This document shows, one piece after another, positions 9,264 to 20,900 of a DNA stretch of 64,000 bases. Source of the DNA: Nyssa sinensis (Eukaryota; Streptophyta; Magnoliopsida; Cornales; Nyssaceae); NCBI GenBank assembly GCA_008638375.1, contig CM018035.1, forward strand, positions 39,484,254-39,548,253, given 5' to 3'. Made by a program: the position numbers and the translations under genes. A model generated the notes under the pieces. The model had not been told where the DNA came from. It searched no databases and saw only the letters and a program-made list of their open reading frames with translations. Within the stretch, counting starts at the first letter, position 1; the number at the start of each line of letters is the position of its first letter.

Positions 9264-11490
9264 TCATCCCTCAATTCTTATCCAAATCATGCAAGTTACA
9301 TATGAATTTTGATCACTTTTTTGAGATCTATCCAATTATATAGTTTAATTAGATTAATTTTTTCAAACTTAAAAGAAAACTCAACCCAAAACTTGCGGTT
9401 ACAATATTTTCTTTCAAAATTTTGATACTTTATATCTCTTTAAATACATCTACATATTAGGCATATTATATATCGAATTAAACCTTATTTTATGAGTAAT
9501 AATACTATGTTTTCAATTCGTTCATAGACTTCAAAATTCATACTCAAAATCAAGCCCTAATTTAATTGTTCTATGGTTCCTTTTTATTATGAAAAATTAT
9601 AATTTAAAAAATTAATAATAAATTTGTAAAATCCTCTAATTAAATCACCACAATAAAAAAATACAATATATTCAATGAAATTATAAAGCTTACCATGATT
9701 TCTTTTAAAATTAATTTTCTTTAATCCTCCATAGCATAATCTCTTTCTAGAATTTAATTGAGTTACGTAAAATAAAGGTTAGGGGTCTGTTATGATTATG
9801 TATTTATAATAAATTAAACTTCTCATTATCATATTAGTGCCCATATTTATTTATATCTTAACTCAGTTCTAATCTGAATTATTTAATTCAATTATATTAT
9901 CTTTTTTAATATTATAATATTAAATCGTACCATTATTAATTTTTCATAAGTTTATAAAATAAATTTTATTCAAATACATAAAGTATTAAGTCTTAAGAAA
10001 AATACAAGTTATTACATTGCGTCTCTTAGAACGGGTGGTCTCGAAAGTTTTTGTGTTTTGTGAAGCATTCGCACTTATGAGAGTTGATTGTCTCGAAGAT
10101 TTTAGCATCACATGAAACCTCTCATGTGATCGCCATGTGAAAAAAAGCTAGTGACAAGGGTTCAAGTACCCACAAAGATATAGTTCAATTTATTTGGTCT
10201 TAGCACGTCGCTAACCTAGTTATAAGAGAATTTTTCATGGAATTCCAACCGATGACCTTTTTTATTCACTTTGTTTTGTAAATTGCTATTCAAATTATTC
10301 CATGCCATTGATTTCATAAACCCGAGCCATGACACGTCACAACACGTACCACTGAGATATGACCTCACTTAAACTTTATTAGCTTCATTACAAATATGAA
10401 AAATTATAGGCCCACATATGGCATGTCATCCAAATGTTAGTTCAAGGAATTTTTTTACCATTTTAAGATTTATTTTAAACCTTTTTATCAGAATAAGGTT
10501 GTTTTAAAGTTATTTTTTACGAAATTATGAGTGATTTTTGTCAAAAGAGCCTGAAACTTCGAAGTCCTACAGAAGAACCCTCTCAAACTCTGAAGTTCCG
10601 AAGCCTTACTTGCTGCAGTATTAATGTAATCTTTGACAAAACTTCTGCTTCTTTGTTTTGATCTCGTTTGATCCTCTTCTTCCCTGGAATTCTATTCTGC
10701 TTTCTTTGCTTCAATTATTTAATCGCAGAAAAATCACTTTTCTTTTGCTTCAATCTTCCCCAATTCACTGCAACTATTAACCAATTCCACCACAAAGCAT
10801 CTAAATTTTCGAATACGTAAAGCAGAAATATTACAAAATTTTGAACTTTCGGCAAGATTTTCCCAGAATTCAAGCTATAAAGGACGCAAACATCCTCTCT
10901 CAGAAAGAAAAAAAAAGAAGAAGCGTATTCAAATTTCTCACGAACCAAAGACTCTCGTGCTCAATTTTCCACTCGAAAGTATTCAATAACCTTACAGATT
11001 CAAGGAATTCTAACTCCTATCTAAAGTATGTTCCTGTAATAATCTCAAACCTCAATGATTTCTTCACTTTAGAACAACCATATCAATCCTTGATTCTCTG
11101 ATTGGTATGTATGAAACCTCAAGCGCAGAATTGCGATTCGCTACAACGAGCGACGGATACAATGCATGTATGAATAATTATAGAAAGAGGGTAGAGAGTG
11201 GATGAAAAAGTCGGTTTGGAAACGTTTTTGCAAAAGACGTGTTTTGAAAAGATATTTTTAAAAATGTTTTTTTAAAATACGTTTTTAAAATAGACTTAAA
11301 AAAATATATTTTAATAAAAATGTCTTTTCAAAAATGTCTTTTTAAAAAGAATCTCATTTTCGTAAATAAGTTCAGAGCAATCTTAAATTAAAAAATAATT
11401 TTTTTTTTCACTCCAGGATTTAACTCCTAGTTCAAGTCTTTTTTTTCAAAGAGAATAGAAAAAAAGAAAAAAAGAAAAAAACCTAGCCGA
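9264..11490. other. AT-rich intergenic DNA upstream of CLD1
   Basis: I see no convincing gene or transposon boundary. At 11220-11370 there is a low-complexity zone of TTTTAAAA-type repeats. Short frames around 10715-11101 lack domains and coding-like composition. Confidence 0.5.
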
Positions 11491-11510
11491 CGGAGCGACG
11501 TGGCGATATT
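11491..11510 (+). promoter_or_regulatory. candidate G-box/ABRE-like element upstream of CLD1
   Basis: GACGTGGCGATATTAG occurs about 145 bp before the chosen ATG. It contains the ACGTGGC core bound by bZIP/PIF-type factors and an adjacent GATA. Position and motif are suggestive only. Confidence 0.25.
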
Positions 11511-11644
11511 AGTCACTCTTATTAGTGCATTGGCCCCAAACTGAGTTGCTTCATTTTGATGTGTGTGGAGTCCCAAAGTTGAATCTTGTGCTGTCTTCAT
11601 ACTTTTTATCTTACTCTTTCTCCCGCAGTGCAAACTGTGTATGT

Positions 11645-11910
11645 ATGGCGAGCACAAGTTCTACAACATTCCCTCTATCCAAACTTGACCTCCCTGTTTC
11701 GTACCCGCTAAGAAGAACAAACATCTTACCCTCATCAATACCACCTCCTTCTGGCCAACGCCGAACCCATCTCTCTCTTTCTAAAAGTTACAAAACGTCA
11801 AAACTTTCTCTCTCTAAATCAAATGGTTTCACCATTAATTCTCGTCTCAGTGATTACTCAATTGATGATCCAGCCAAAGAAAAAGGTCCCCAAGTTGAAG
11901 TTAAAACCTG
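11645..11910 (+). CDS. CLD1: CLD1 exon 1 (transit peptide)
   Basis: Begins MASTSSTTFPLSK and ends in QVEVKT plus two bases of the next codon. Donor ACCTG/GTAACG. Rich in Ser, Thr, Leu and Pro with few acidic residues until residue 70, as in stromal transit peptides. Confidence 0.8.
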
Positions 11911-14900
11911 GTAACGCCCCTTTGCTTTCTTCTGTTGCTCTCAGTATTTATGTATTTTGATTTGGCGTCGTGGTGTTTACACTTTACAATAAATGCAATC
12001 TTTGAGTTTGTGTTACATATATTTGCACCCCAGTACAATGAAATGATGGAATTAATGATGAGGAGTATGAGGCACATTTTTGTTTGGCCCTCGGAATTGA
12101 GCAAGTTCATGATTCTTTGCATTCCATTTCCATGTATTAACCGAAATTGTGTACCAATAAACATGCGGGCTCTTTGAAATCCCTCATATCTCTGGACCAG
12201 AGACCCTTAATTGAGAGTCCCATGTCCCACACTCGTGACTCTCTCAGATTCTAACAGGCTGTCCTTGGCAGGCATTTGAGTGAGGTCTTTAATTAAATTT
12301 TCTTTCATAATTTTTTACTACCTTGTTTAGAGCTCATACAATTTTTTATTTACTTCAAGTATTCCATTTCTCTCTACTGCCTTATTTTGTTTCTCATTTT
12401 CAGAATGAATGGAACAGAATTATACTGAGAAATCAATCAAGTATGAAAACAGGGAAATGTTAATTTTCCAAAGATATAAACAATTGGTACAATAGATATC
12501 ACTTGCACCCTTATGTTGCAAAACAAAGTTAAGTTGTACTGTAAATAGTTAATGTTACTTGTTTGTTTATAGTTACAGATCTAGACTATTGACTTGGGGG
12601 GGGGGGGGGGGTAAGAATTAGAATTGACGAGACGCTCTTGTGGATTTTAATTTTATTTTTGTTGGGGGGGACTAATATTTTTTTTTCTCAAGAACTTTTA
12701 TAGAAAATAATGGTAAAAAATCAAAAATTCAAAATTTTAGGGGGCCGTGGCCCTCAGCTCCCATGTGTATTTGCCTCTATTTGTTTATGCATTTTTTTTT
12801 TTACTCGATTCATTTACTGACTTATTTAGAAAAGTTTTAATATTAAAAGAAAAATGACAATTAAATGACATAGAACAGCAAACTTTTCTCTTTGCTTTTA
12901 ATGGCTTCTAGAAATATAAATACTATAAGCTATATCATGGTGAAATTACAGATAATTTGAATTTTAACACCATTTTCTCTACTCTTTTGCTTATCAATTT
13001 ATCATTTTGCCTTCTACAAGATCACTACTTTTTGATATATAAACAATTGGGTCTTTATATAACTGTGCAAAACATGTTTGTAGCATGGATAGCTACTTTC
13101 TTGTGATGATTTGTTTCATGTTACTGGTTGGCCACTGATTATAGATGTGAGTATTTTTTTTTATGAATGATTTTAATATTTTTTCTTTCCGATTGTTTAA
13201 CACTTTTTTTTTTTGGATTTGTAGCATGTGGAAATGGAGGGGTTATTCTATTCGCTATCAGTATTCAGGGGAACAGTGGCCCTGCATTAGTTTTAGTTCA
13301 TGGTTTTGGAGCAAACAGGTCTACATCGTTCACACATTGCTTCTCATCAACTAATTGATATAGGTATTAACTGTACAAACTGCTTAGCACAAACACACTA
13401 TATATCTTCATGTTTCCTATAGTTTGTATGATATGAAACTTCAACAATGGTTTAAACTTTAAACCAAAGTTGCCATGGAATTAGGTTGAATTCATGGAAG
13501 CTTAAACTGAAATATTCTCAAGTCATTTAAAGGTTTTACACATTAATTTTGGTCTACTTCTCATCATTTTGAAAAGGGAAGCATTTCCTTTCTTTTGTTT
13601 TTTCATTATTGATTAGAGGAACTGGAAGGAAAAGTATCTTCTCCATCATTAGAAGTATCTAACATCCTTTGTTCATTTTTCTTTTTTGATAAGTATATCC
13701 TTTATTAATTTACCGTGTAATATTTTGGGTTTTTCTTTTTCAAAAGTGAATATTCAATCATTAAAGAATCCAATCATTGAATTCCTTTTCTGTTAATTTT
13801 ATTTGGAGCATTAAAATCTAACTATTTCTAGATACCAATGTTATTAAAGCTAGACTGTTGGCCAACCTGTAAAAAGGGCTGAGACGGTTCAGACGTTCAG
13901 CAGTTCAACCTCTGGGCCGAGTCCACATTGAACTGAGACATCAACATGATTGAATAAATATATTTTTAATTATCTAAAATATATAATACAATATAACAAA
14001 TCCTAAATTCATGAGGGATCAAACTGGTTTCACTGTTCGAAGCTCTTTCATCTGCTTATTTTTACAAACAAAAGACTAATTGTTTTAGTACATATTCAAA
14101 TTGTGGATGAATCACGAAATACAATTAGAGTACCCAATGTATATTTTGAGAGAGAAAATGTAGATGTGTGTTTGTGTGTGTGGAGAGAGAGAGGCTTTAC
14201 TTGAAACCACCATGTTTATGATCTAGCGTCAGGACCTGAAAGAAGGAATGTTAAAAACTTTGATGATGAGTTGTAATCAAATTGATATATTAGCAGAAAC
14301 ACAAATAAATCTCATAAGGAAGATCTGGGGTGGATGAGAAATCTTGGCATGTATACCCAAATCTCCATGGTACTGCATTGAGATAACGAGAGCGAGAGCT
14401 GAATAATAGCCTCAGGTCTTTTGCTTCATGAAAACAAGGGGACGGTTCCAAGAACCTGTGACTAATCCAAATGGTTTACATTATAACTACTTGGGTTCGA
14501 TGTAGCTGATAACTTTAGGTGGTTTTGAAAGAGAGTGATTCTAAAGTGTTGTCTGGACCAGAAAGCAGATCGTTTCATGGTTTTAGTATAGAATTAGCCG
14601 CTCTAGTCTAGTTTTTATAACCTTACTAGATAACCTTCCAACTCATCAAGATTGCGTTTTACCATAGAAAGTGTTGGAAACCATATCATATGTATCTTCT
14701 TTCTTGTATGACTGATTCATAAACAATCATTCCTCTATTTTAAAAGTAAGGGATAATTACACTTACCTTCCTTAGGGTTTCTGACAATTGCAGATAGTAT
14801 TCCTAAGGTTTCTGAAATAACATTGTCTTCCTTCTGGTTTTAATGTCGGTAACAGATTCTCCTTGCTGTTAGAAACCGTTAGTTGACCTAACGGAGTTGG

Positions 14901-17900
14901 ATAATGTAAGCAATGAATTTTCTGAAAATGCCAAATTTTCCCTTAAACATAACAGAAGGACAATATTACCCTTAAAAGACTAACATAAAATTACAATATT
15001 ATCCTTTTGCATATTTATGTGTAAAACCAAATTTGTTTTTCTACAAAACTATAAAAAAATTCGAAAATTCTTTCTCTTTATAAATTTTTTTTATCTCTCT
15101 AAATTTTTTCTAAAATCTTTTTTACACTAAAATATTTATAAGTTTGTTTCTAAAATTAATTTATCTATAAAACAAGGCACCAAAAAATTATTTTTCTAAA
15201 ATATCTCTTGAATTGTATCTTTGTCCAATTTTATTTTTATATAAACCTTATTTAAAATATTTCTTAAATTAATTTCTAAAATCTTAGCTAAAATATTTCT
15301 TAAATTAATTTTTCTTTGAATCATTAGTTTTCTTCTAAAATTACATACTCCCTCTAAAATTCTGTTTTCCTCTAAAATACTTTGTCTCATATTTACCTAC
15401 ATTTCTAAACCATTCTCATGAAATTATCATCATAAAAATGAGTTCCTCACTTAATTTTTTTTTCTCTAAAAATTTAATTAATTTGACATTGTAGGTGTAA
15501 TGTCCAAAACATGGTAACACATACTTTTACTTGTTTTGAGCTCCAAATTCTTATCTAATTTTCTTTTGGTTACACACACACACACACACACATATATATA
15601 ACCCATCTATGGGTTAATTAAAAAAATTTAATGTGAAAAAATTGTGTTATACCTCTTTTTTTTCTTTCTCAGACTAAACCCATTTCTTCATTCATTTTAG
15701 AGAGAGAAGGTGCAGGCTCCCTCACAAATTCCATAATCTTCTGTAATCATAAAGTAGTCATTTAAACCAAATTAGTTTTCATTGGACCAACATGCTCCTT
15801 TCTTTATCAAAATTCAAGGAAAACCCAAATAGCTTTAATTGAACCAACTTCTCCTTTCTCTAGCAAAATTCAAGGAAAACCCAAATACTCCCTAACAGTT
15901 GTGGACTAAGAGATGTAAAAAGTATCTGAGTGAATTTTCTTAGGGCTTCAAATAGGTTTTTGACGCTTAATAGAGAATCAAAATCCCAAAAGAACGAAAA
16001 TTAAAGAGAATTAAAAAATCTCATCTTGAAGGGCACTCTGATCTTGAAGGGTTTTTTGGGTTTGTTATGTGCCCTTCTTTGTTTCTTTGTCAAGTCCCAG
16101 CTGTATAGATTGCAAGTGGCAATCACAGACTTTGCATTGCCACTGCCCAAACTGGCGCTCATGAGGTTGAGTGCTTTTTGGGATGACGACCACTATTGAT
16201 GACAATCCTGTAGTCGCGATGCTCTCAATCCGATTGGAATTGCAATGGCTGTACCTCCGATTGCTCTTCTGATTCAAATGGATGTAGATATGTACGTGGG
16301 CTTTGACTGCAAGTTCTCTCCTCTGCGCACTCTCGATCACTCTCCTTTGTGAGGCTATATATATATATATATATATATATGGGGTTAAAACATATTGAGG
16401 TTAAAAAGGTTGACTTTTGACCCTAAATATTCATATTTAATTATATGAGTAGTTTGGTCAATTTACATAATTTGTTAACACCGTTTACCAGACAATTCTG
16501 ACAGGGGGAACAGTGTTATTTCAGAAACTATAGGGGTACTATCTGCAATTATCAAAAATCTTAGGGGAAGTTAGTGTAATTATCCCTAAAAATAATAATT
16601 CTGCAAAAATGGTTGGGAAGATATTAAGATTCACTTATTAATTCAACTCAACCTTAACCTTATTCCAATTATTTGGAGTTTGTTATATGAATCTTGTTTT
16701 GTCGTGCCCACGCTTGCTATCCCAACAACATGAAAAAAGACAGAATCATGTGGCCCAAAATGCTTAAACCCAAGTTATTAATAGCAAGGCTCGTAGTGTC
16801 TTATATAACAATCAAACTACTCCCACCCAACTGATGTGGGATAGGAGTTTCACATTTTCCCTCCCTTAGGACCACACATCCTCGTAGGGTTCATCCAGAT
16901 CTCTCCTAGCTGCCCATTAAGCAGGCACTCTAGGGGCTTTTAGCCTCTGGGAGTCGGCTCTGATACCACTTGTAATGCCCACGCTTGCTACCCCAACAAC
17001 ATGAAGAAAGGCCGAATCACATGGCCCAAAATGCTTAAGCCTAAGTTATTAATAGTAAGGCTTGTGGTGTCTTATATACCAATCAAACTACTCCCACCCA
17101 ACCAATGTAGGATAGGACTATCAAACCTTGGGGTGTTATAAAGTGGTATCAAAGTAGACCCCGGTCCCGTGACAGGCGTCATGGCAGTGTGGTACTCTAC
17201 CTGTGGTTACTCGTGAAGGAACACGTGGCACAGTAGGGTGGTGTATCTTGTGGGGAGACTGAGACGGTAAGGGGAGCGGAGCTGTGACCTACATCACTAG
17301 CAAGGGAAGTTACTAGGCCTCGTGGGTTGGCCATGTGATGAGGAGATCACATAATTAAGAGGGGAGATTGTAATACCTCTATCCCACATTGGTTAGGTGT
17401 GAGGAGTTTGATTGGCATATAAAGAACATCACAAGCTTGCTACTAACAACTTAGCTTAAGCATTTTGGGCCAATTCAGTCTTTCTTCATGTTGTTAGGGC
17501 AGCAAGCTTGGGGTGTTACCATCTCAACTTATGTTAATTTTAGTCTTCCCTTTCCCTGTCATGATCCTCAATGTGAACCACATCGATCCTTCTCATTGGT
17601 GCAGTTATTGGTGTTTGTTGCACATTATTAAACCATCTTAATTGATTTCCTCTAATTTTATCTCCTACTGATGCTACTTTTGTTTTCTTATGAATGTTTC
17701 CATTTTTTCAATTTTATATTTTCTTGTTTTACCATACATTCATTTGATTATCCTCATTGTGGTCACACTTAGTTTATGAACGAGTTGTTTCTTAACTATT
17801 CAACATTTTGTCCTATACAGCATGACTAATTTAATATTTATTCTATAGAATTTACTTTTCAATTTCAATTGTATTTGTTCTTGCACAATATGCTAGAACC

Positions 17901-20900
17901 CAAGCTTGCTACCCTAACAACCTGAAAAAAGGGCCCAACAACATGGTTCAAAATGCTTAAGCCCAAGTTGTTAGTAGTAAGGCTTGCGTTGTCTTATATA
18001 CTTATCAAACTACTCTCACCCAACCAATGTGGGATAGGAGTATTACATTCTTTCCTTTTAGGATCACATATCCTCGTAGGGTTGGTCCAAATCTCTCCCA
18101 GATGGCCATTAAGTAGATACTCTAGGGGCCTCTATCCTCTAGGAGCCATGTCTGATACCGCTTGTAATGCCCCAAGCCTGCTGCCCCAACAATTTGAAGA
18201 AATGGCCCAACAATATAGCTCAAAATGCTTAAACCCAAGTTGTTAGTAGCAAGGCTTGTGGTGTCTTATATACCCATCAAAGTACTCTCTCCCAATTGAT
18301 ATGGGATAGGAGTATCACAGTACTACTCCATTTAACCCATCTTGCTTTAGTTATATTGCAACATCAACCCCAATTTATCATTCCTTATGGATGAATGAAC
18401 CTCGGTAACAAAATTGTTCACTTTTTATTCTCTCTTAATTTTGAAGCATTATTATGTCCGGATTTGTTTTCCTAGTTTTAATAAAGTTACATCACATATA
18501 TTTAGTTTCAGTTCTGCTTATGTTAAATCCTCTTGCTTTCAAAGCTTCTATTCATATACGTAATTTACCATTTATTCTTCTTTTAGTTTTATTAATCAAG
18601 ACAACATCTTCACAAGTAGCATACACCATAAAACTTAATTATGGGTATATCCACTCAGTTTATCCATAACTAAGACAAAATAAAAATAATAATAAAGGCT
18701 TAATGTTGATTCTTGATGTAAGCCTATGGTTATTAGGAATTCGCTGGTTTCTTTTGAAATTATTCTTACTTCATTTTTGAACCTTTCTCAAGAAACTATT
18801 TCTTTTGGAATTGTTGGACATTAGTTGTAGTAATGGTCCACGAGCCTTATTTTGGGTCAAATTATATTATTTATTCTTTACAAGTGTCTGTAATAGGTCT
18901 ATAGTCGTATTAGTCAAAAAGTCTTTCTTTTTTTTTTTTTTTTGTCGTAGTCCTCGTAATAGTAAGAAAAACTCATCATCCTATAAATAACTATTTAATC
19001 TTTTTATTCAATGGAGTGGAATTATGAATTGAGGCTATGTTTGTAGTGAAGTGACTTAATACTTGTGATGGTGAAGTGTAAAGATTTTAGGTAAGGTTCC
19101 TAAATTCTTTTTCTTTTTCTCTACCTCTCCCAAGTTACCATTCATTGTTGTTCCCATCCTTTGAACAACCTCAATTTCCCAACTAAGGCCTAACCTTCAC
19201 CCTATGAAGCCCTAATTAACCCTAACTCATTCCCTTGCTTTTTAGACTTTTAACAACAAAAAACATAAGAGGGTTGCTCTCCAAAATCTCCAATAATATA
19301 AACTCCAATCCTGCAACCTATCAATTTTAGAAACAAACCAAATCCAATGCCAAACTATCTACAAAATACAAAACCTTCCGTTTACTCTTTAAAACCCCTA
19401 TCCTACAAGCTTTCCACAACCTTAGGCAACTAGAAAACCATTTGCACGTGACATTTTTCTAGTTTCCCAAAGTTGTCCTACATCACTCATACCTTGACAA
19501 TAAATGGAGTTCTTTTTGGTAAGTAACAAAAAATGGAGTCGTTCTTATGGAAAAAATATTAGGTTTTTTTAAGCGAATGTGTTATTTATTTAAGGTTTTT
19601 GTAAACCTTTGAAAATTTGTTTTGCATTAAGTACCCAAACAATTGTTCTTTCGGGTACATGTAGAGAGAGAAGAAAGTACAAGAGAACAGAAAAGTCATA
19701 GAATTTTTCATTGAAAAATATAAGGGGCAAGTTTCAGTTCAAAATAACCTTCTTCTCTTTGGAAAGCAGATGTAATAATTTTATTTTATTATATATTCAG
19801 TGGATGGTGATAGCAGCAATGGCAGAGGTAATTGTGAGGTGGGGGTTCGAGCTTCTTGTGGTGGTGTAGGAGGTTGTCATGAGAGAAGTGTATGGACTTT
19901 TGAGGGACAACAAGATACTGTACCTTAACAAGTGTTGGAAATTGTAATCTAAAGAAGCTAATATCTGTCAGAAACACATGATACATGGTTGTTCATAATT
20001 TGGTCAATTTTCTATTAAAATGTACAGATTGAAACTTGTATTATCAAGTTGCTGAAGTTTTTTTCAAGCCTAAGGGAGCACTAACAAAACCAGTTCTTTT
20101 TGCATGGTTCTATTCTTTTAAATTTGCACGCTCAGCATGCTAGAGATATGTGCGTTACACAATATATTAATTAATGATTGTTCAAAATTTTGTTTTTGAT
20201 CTCTTTAATTGTAATTTTTAATGTGTTTAGGTAAATAGTTGTGACTCACTTGTCTTTCTTAACAGTGACCATTGGAGGAAAAACATTCCAGTTCTGGCAC
20301 AGTCGCATAGGGTATTCTCAATTGATCTTATTGGTTATGGTTATTCAGACAAGCCAAATCCTCGTGAGTTTGGAGTCAACTCCTTTTATACATTTGAGAC
20401 ATGGGCTACACAGATAAATGACTTCTGCATTGACGTGGTCAAGGACAAAGCCTTCTTTATATGCAATTCAATTGGCGGTGACCAGTGACCTCCTTTTTTG
20501 CAATTTTATTTCAGTGATTTATTCCTTGGCTATTGCTTTGGTGTTTGATCAATTTCTCTATTAGTATTTGATTTCAGAAGATCGATGAATATCATAGCAT
20601 TTATGTTGGTTTTTTCTTTTCTCTTTTTCCTTAATGAGCACTTGCACTGTCCATGCTTGTTAGGCATTTAGTTATTTATATGTAACAGGCGTCCAGTTAC
20701 ATTTTTAATAAAAAAAATATTCTCTAATATCACAGAACTGTTCTTATTTCATATTTTTACTCATTTTCCATAAAGCGCAATGAACTTTAAACATTTCACA
20801 AGTATTGGTTCTTGTTCCAATGTAGTCAATTGTTGTCAGCGGGTCCTTATTTTGTAATTAAAAATTTCAGTTCCTGAAGGCCCTCAGCTGGGTTTTATTA

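Larger units (their letters stand above)
16620..18800 (-). mobile_element. LINE (L1-type) 3' remnant, split by TRIMs
   Basis: Minus-strand DNA at about 16620-16699, 17520-17890 and 18320-18800 matches patterns I know from the C-terminal RT region of plant L1 elements. Examples are the antisense of the block for the catalytic 'SADD' region near 18600 (ACAACATCTTCACAAGTAGC) and the CAACTCAACC..TTATATGAATC end. The three pieces read as one element interrupted twice. Many stops and indels are present, so no protein is possible. Confidence 0.6.

Noticed and set aside
13163..13358. Two independent small ORFs at 13163-13354 and 13167-13358
   Set aside because: They are the two frames of CLD1 exon 2 on either side of the frameshift, extended into introns.
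13843..14060. Possible hAT-type element with GTTCAACC motifs
   Set aside because: No terminal inverted repeats or 8-bp duplication could be matched.
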